Assembly (NCBI RefSeq): GCF_963675165.1
Contig: NC_087378.1
Span: 5,451,205-5,515,204 of the forward strand
Direction of reading: 5' to 3'
DNA: 64,000 nt
DNA from: Halichondria panicea
Lineage: Eukaryota > Porifera > Demospongiae > Suberitida > Halichondriidae
The translations under genes were made by a program, and so were the position numbers. The stretch's first letter is position 1. Each line of letters opens with the position of its first letter. The notes under the pieces were generated by a model. The model did no database searches. It saw only the letters and a list, made by a program, of their open reading frames with translations, and was not told the DNA's origin. This document shows positions 58,914-64,000 of the stretch, piece after piece.

Positions 58914-61236
58914 AGCATGCAGCTAGATCTAGCTAGCTAGCTGGCCAGCTAAAAACAGCCAACAATTTTATAGAGAGCACAGCTGCATATGATTTGAGGG
59001 GAAATCCCGATAGCCCCTCCTATTATTTCGGATACCAACTGGGTGTTGTGCAAGTATGATCCTCTAAAACTGAAAAGCTTCAGGATAGTGAGAGAGGATT
59101 TCCTATGCAAGAAAGGAGAGTTGATAGCAAAGTAGAAAAGGTATTCATGATTGCAAGTTTATACTAGATCTATATTAAGTTATGCAACTATGTATCTAGT
59201 GTCATAATAAGTTTAGTCATTATGATAACTATAGTCAAAAGTAATTTAATGAGCATGCATGCAGGAGCTGATGCTGGTAACGTGGATGTAGTTAGACTCG
59301 CTCTGACCAGTCCATCCTCTGGGGATTGGGACTGATGGTCAACTGCCAATCATCGAATTATTAAATTTGGTAATGACGAATCACAGTACAGAAGCAATGC
59401 CATGTGACATATTTCGCCCACGTAAAACTCGTTGTAGTTGGGCTGGGTCTATGTTGTGTTAGATAAACACGGACATAACACACACATTCACTTGATAGTT
59501 ATGCAACTTTGGTCAACTGCACAAACGTACCACAAGATGATGTCACTATACAAAATTCCACTAGAACAACTCGATGATTGGCAGTTGACCAGTCCCAATC
59601 CCCAGCGAGTCTATAGGATGAAGTCATAACTGTTGAGTTAGTTCCTAAGTTATGCTATACTTATATACACAGTAGACTCGCTATTCCGTCTCTCTGATTT
59701 GGTTTGGCACGAATTGCTATAGCTAGATGTTTACTGCACAAACCTCGCCCTAAAATGCGCCCACTCACTATTCTGTATACTGGCTGCCCCAAACTAGGTT
59801 GTTATTTACGGTCGGATATGACGCTTTGGGTGTGGTTTGGCAGATAAACACTAGAGAGCAAAATTATTCAGATTTGAGGTAGAGTCGTTTTTAAGCCGTG
59901 GTTATTAATTAATTAAATGTGGCCCACTCGCTATTCAGGCCAAGCTGCACTGTCCCAAGGGTGGCCGGATTAACGAGAGTCTACTGTGGGAATATTCACC
60001 TCAAATATTAATTTACCCAAGGCTACGTACATATCATTCCAATACACCTATAGCTACACGTACTGGGCCTGAGGGGGCGTAATGTCGAGACGTGGATGCA
60101 CATTATACACTTCATTCCAGTGTTGATTTAGCTAACTTGACAGCAATTGCTAAAGAGTAGATTGACAAATGTGACAAATGTGAATAACGAAGGAAAAACC
60201 AACAAGTATTCCTTGCATCACAAATTTTTCTACACATTTTCTCCCGTCAACCCAAATGTGACGAATGTCGATGCATACATGCATGCATTTTTAATTCATA
60301 ACACAGCAATTCAGGAATGAAAGCACTGCAGGTGCTGATGCCTCGGTGGAGGTGCCAACGCTATACATAACATAAAAAGCTACTAAGCTAGCTTTTATAC
60401 ACACATTGATTATAATTATCATAATGAACATTTTTTTAAAACAATTGATACCAAAAGTTCAAGTCTACAATTAATGGCTCAGCAGAGCCTTGCAGCTCTC
60501 CTCTCACTCTTGCAGCTACCAATAGCTAGCGTTCTAGTGCAGAGCTAACTGCTAAGTAGAGTAGCAACACTTGGTAAACAAGTTTGGCTACGTGCTCTTC
60601 TGAAAAGGCTGCAATGGCATTCCAAGTAAGCAAAACATGCAAAACCAGGCATATAAACTCGAGAACGAAGCATTATTTTGCAAATCCACGAATTAAAATC
60701 AAAGAAAACATGACTAGAAGCCTATAGAAACTCTTACTTACACTTCATTGATCCTTGTGCAGCTGTAGCAGTCTACACAGACAGACAGACAGACACACAC
60801 ACACACACACACAAACACCGTGACACTACCGTATACCTCGCTTGCGTATGCGCACCGAGGCATAACTAGTGAAGAACAAACGCACTCATTATAGCATTAT
60901 TGTGATCACCTTCGAATAATTATGGCGCTATATTAGTGCCATAATTCAAAGGGGTATACTTTTTTCATTAAGGGTATATATCATTAGGGGGTATGTAACA
61001 AAGTGATGTAACGATGAACGCTATAGTAATAGTACTTTGTTATTAGGTACACCCACTTAGTGTGGGTGTACATAGTTGACTTCCTATTTATGATGTTGTG
61101 CGCATGCGTGGAGAGAGTCTTGCCATGTGGAAAATGAACGTTAATGATCAAGAGTGATTGAGCTATTTAACAGTGGAGGTCCTGCCGAGACTAACCTTAC
61201 ACACAAGGATATTAGCTTCTAGAGCTAAGTAACAAG
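58914..61236. other. Intergenic; MITEs, no gene seen
   Basis: Contains an inverted-repeat element at about 59294-59613 (ends GACTCGCT...GGGGATTGGGACTG and inverse), a pogo-like element at about 59670-59987 (ends CAGTAGACTCGCTATTCCG and GAGAGTCTACTG), and the minus-strand dispersed repeat with an (AC)n tract (60318-60866). The last 250 bp may be the LTR and leader of the adjacent Gypsy element. Confidence 0.5.
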
Positions 61237-61869
61237 ATGGCAGACGACTCAGAGAGCCTGATCACGGAAATCGTCGAGGAGACGACTGGAGACGAAGGGC
61301 TATTGCCAAGTGCTAGACCTCGAGGGAGACTGTACTCGTTGAACTCCTCGAGGCTCCCGACTGACGTCATCAAACGCATAGCCGTGGAGCTGAGGCTACC
61401 TGGGACTGCCTCGAGGGCAGACACCTACCCTATGCTGGAGGGCAAGCTGGAAGGGTTGGGACACGAACCAAGGAACGTTCAAGTGAGGCTGGATGAAGAC
61501 TCCATTGAGCTGATGGATGCTGAAGGAGGAGTGTTTCTGCAGATAGAAGTCCCTGCTGAAGAGGATCCTGCCGAAGAGGATGGACACGAAGGAAGCGGAG
61601 ACCTGCGCGCTCAACTAGACGAAGCCTGCTCTCTGAACGAGTGCCTTCGGAGAGAGGTGAGTGAACTTAAGATACGGCTTGCTAAAGCCAACACTAAGGT
61701 CAAGGAACTGTGGGGCCAACAATGTACATTGTTGGTCGAGTTTGATGAACAATTAGCCGAAGCAGAGGCTAAGATTGAGCATCTTAGGGCTGCTGGTACA
61801 GGCAGTCCCCCTAGCATAACCGGAGAACAGAGAAAGAGAATCCCCCACTGTATCGGACATATTTACTGA
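61237..61869 (+). CDS. Gypsy gag, N-terminal frame
   Basis: 210 residues. Acidic N-terminus, a SAP-like or helical segment near residues 30-65 (TDVIKRIAVELRLPGTASRA), an acidic linker, and a coiled coil near residues 125-185 (LRREVSELKIRLAKANTKV). The frame stops at 61869, but the downstream gag frame is already open from 61820 in the +1 frame. The two overlap by about 50 bases containing a C5 run. They are probably joined by a +1 frameshift, or were one ORF before a one-base insertion. Confidence 0.7.
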   Translation: MADDSESLITEIVEETTGDEGLLPSARPRGRLYSLNSSRLPTDVIKRIAVELRLPGTASRADTYPMLEGKLEGLGHEPRNVQVRLDEDSIELMDAEGGVFLQIEVPAEEDPAEEDGHEGSGDLRAQLDEACSLNECLRREVSELKIRLAKANTKVKELWGQQCTLLVEFDEQLAEAEAKIEHLRAAGTGSPPSITGEQRKRIPHCIGHIY

Positions 61870-64000
61870 GCAACCCCGTAGAAGTAACGCCCATAGACGA
61901 GGCAAGGCCCCACCAGTGGAACCATTTACTGGGGAGAATGAAGCCATTAGGTTTGACGACTGGGTCCCTTCGCTAGAACGTGCAGCCACATGGAATGAAT
62001 GGGCGGAAGGCGACCGCCTACTCCAGTTGGCAGGCCACTTACGAAGTAGAGCCCTGCAGGAGTGGGAGCTAATCAGCGACAGTAATAAGACAACTTACTC
62101 ACTAGCTGTAAAAACTTTGAAGTGTAGACTGGATCCAGGCAGTAAAACTCTAGCAGCACAGGATTTTCGCCACACGGTCCAGTCAGAAACAGAAAGTGTC
62201 GGAGACTTTATACGCAGACTAGAACGGATTTTCCGCATAGCTTATGGGCGGGATGGTATCAATGCAGAGGCCAGAGATGCCCTGTTGTACGGTCAACTAC
62301 ATGAGGGGTTGCGTTATGAAATAATGAGAGCACCAGGCGTATCTGGCGTTGACTCCTACTCAGCCTTATGCATTGCAGCAAAGAGTGAGGAGCGTAGGCT
62401 CCAGGAATTGAGGAAGAGGCAACAGTATCAGAAGCCACCCCCCAAGACCTTCCCAGCTAGAGGATACGGGTTTACCAACACCTTCAATGAGAAGAGACGT
62501 GATGGTAAGAGCGACAAGCATACCTGTTTTGTATGTGATCAACCCGGTCATTTTGCCAACAACTGCCCCTCTAGACGCACAGAGAGCCGAGGTAGAAATC
62601 TACTGGGCAGCCAGAAATCAGCCCCGATGCAGACTATAAGTGGGTTAGAACCTGAGGCATCTGATAGGATGGAGGACATGTTAGAAATGCTTCTCTCTGA
62701 CTCGGACGGAGAACAGGTTCAACTGGTACAGGTGCGAGACAAGGGTAGTAGTGCTAAAGGAGCCACAGTCCAGATTCAAGGAGTCCCAGCAGTAGGTGTG
62801 CTAGATAGTGGCTCCGACCTAACCATTATAGGGGCTGAGTTGTTCACGAAAGTAGCACTAGCAGCACGTCTACATAAACGAGATTTTAAAAAGGCTGATA
62901 AGATCCCTAGAACCTATGACCAGAGAACCTTCTCATTGGACGGACGTCTAGATCTAGACATAGAGTTTGCGGGAAAGAGCATGAACACCCCAGTGTACGT
63001 TAGGAAGGAAGCACAAGACCAGCTTCTCCTTTCTGAAGGTGTATGTAGACAGTTAGGTCTTATCACCTACCATGCAAGAGTAGAGCCTTTTAGACAACTA
63101 CTTAAGGACCCCCACGGTAGCAGTACTGACGAGAGAGTAGCACAAGTACCCATTGTTAGAGTACACCTAGTACAGTCAGTCAATATGCTGCCGCACCAGA
63201 GCCTTGTTGTTCCGGTCCAGACGGATGCACATTACGGTAGTGAATATGTGTTACTGGTAGAGTCCTCTAATGAGCTCAGAGAAACCACTGGAGTTCACGT
63301 AGAAGACGCCCTAATCAACACTTCTTGCGACGGTTTAGCCTATCTTATTCTGTCTAATCCTAGTGGTGTATCTTGTCAGATAGAGGTGAATGCATGTCTT
63401 GGAGTCGTACAGCAAGTTGCGCTGGTTGACCCAGACATGGAGAAACTGGATGGCCCCTCTGTAAGCCGAGTAGAGGGTCACCATCCAGCAGAACACGACA
63501 ACGCTGGCCCGAGGAAGCAGAAACTATTAGCTATCATAAAGAAGCCGGAAATCCTGAATGAGCAACAGTCGACTGAGTTTGAGACATTCCTGACCCAACA
63601 TCATGATGTCTTTAGCTTAGAAGATGGGGAAAGAGGCAAGACCAGTCTGACCGAGATGACAATCCTGACCGGAGACTCCCCACCACAGAGAGTACCAGCA
63701 CGGAGGATGCCATTAGCAGTTCGTCGAGAGGTGGCCACGCAACTGAGAAATATACAGAAGACAGGGGTAGTACGTCCATCAGCCAGTGCATGGTCAAGCC
63801 CGGTAGTAATGGTCAAAAAGAAGGATGGGACGCAGCGCTTTTGCGTAGACTACCGTGCACTAAACGCAGTAACAAAAGCAGACACCTTTCCACTCCCTCG
63901 CATTGACGACCTGCTGGACCAGTTGGGCAACTCCAGGTTTTTCACAACACTAGATTTAGCCAGCGGATATTGGCAAATCAGGCTCTCCCAGAGCTCCCGA
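61820..64000 (+). CDS. Gypsy gag-pol: capsid, CCHC knuckle, protease, RT (open at the window end)
   Basis: About 727 codons without a stop. The capsid-like region (DDWVPSLERAATWNEWAEGD, GDFIRRLERIFRIAYG) leads into a CCHC knuckle CFVCDQPGHFANNC. The aspartic protease active site is VLDSGSDLTIIG, with DSG in place of the common DTG. The RT begins with VPARRMPLAVRREV and VRPSASAWSSPVVMVKKKDG, then FCVDYRALNAVT, FPLPRIDDLLDQLG and motif A TTLDLASGYWQI, before the window ends. The intact frame suggests a young insertion. RNase H, integrase and the 3' LTR would lie to the right. Confidence 0.85.

Larger units (their letters stand above)
60986..64000 (+). mobile_element. Ty3/Gypsy LTR retrotransposon, 5' part, running off the window
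   Basis: Gag, zinc knuckle, protease and RT lie in order on the plus strand. A candidate LTR end (TTTAACA) stands just before TGGAGGTCCTGCC at about 61174, which could be a primer-binding site. A candidate LTR start is TGTAACAAAG near 60986. Both are unverified because the partner LTR lies outside the window. The palindrome GTACACCCACTTAGTGTGGG, extending to 61072, lies in the putative LTR. Confidence 0.7.

Noticed and set aside
61396-61989. Minus-strand ORFs over the Gypsy gag
   Set aside because: Shadows of the gag frames; no independent support.

Overview
This window is eukaryotic genomic DNA from an AT-rich invertebrate. Genes are split by short GT-AG introns, non-coding DNA is full of small inverted-repeat elements, and the recognisable proteins are animal proteins (SMIM8, ATXN7L3, DCLRE1A, FIGNL1, a TdT/Pol mu-type polymerase). 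Composition and repeat style fit an early-branching metazoan, most likely a demosponge. That assignment is inference, not proof.

Positions 1-24,091 (+) look like one very unusual gene, open at the left edge. It has 32 small exons of exactly 81 bp (27 codons, phase 0 at both ends), in three sequence types arranged as a repeating T-A-V trio. Four near-identical 2.09-kb tandem units follow, each carrying a two-exon module (exon A 476 bp, exon B 271 bp). A modified last repeat exon holds the stop. About 1,980 codons in the window stay open across all these exons. I recognise no known family. A degenerate DIRS-like retrotransposon (10.7-14.8 kb, minus strand), itself carrying nested small transposons, splits the exon array.

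Positions 25.4-38.6 kb are gene-dense. A family-X DNA polymerase (TdT/Pol mu type, minus) starts 184 bp from a divergent SMIM8 gene (+). ATXN7L3 (SAGA deubiquitinase module, +) follows, then 93 bp further on DCLRE1A/SNM1A (interstrand cross-link repair nuclease, +). Positions 38.6-46.1 kb have no gene I can support but hold many mobile elements: a 20-bp minisatellite, a 1.16-kb foldback element whose arms are minisatellites, a pair of 770-bp elements with perfect 9-bp target duplications, and a GC-rich hairpin insertion.

Positions 46.2-49.5 kb hold a nearly complete CR1/L2-like LINE whose first ORF opens with a 2A-like (ribosome-skipping) peptide. Its poly-A tail joins directly to the 5'-truncated coding exon of an NMRAL1-like NmrA-domain gene. 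FIGNL1 (AAA ATPase, 14 exons, minus) fills 50.5-58.9 kb and converges tail-to-tail with the NmrA gene. The right end (61.2-64.0 kb) is the gag-protease-RT part of a Ty3/Gypsy LTR retrotransposon running off the window. Three genes (Pol X, DCLRE1A, FIGNL1) act in DNA break or cross-link repair. No tRNA, rRNA or CRISPR array was seen.
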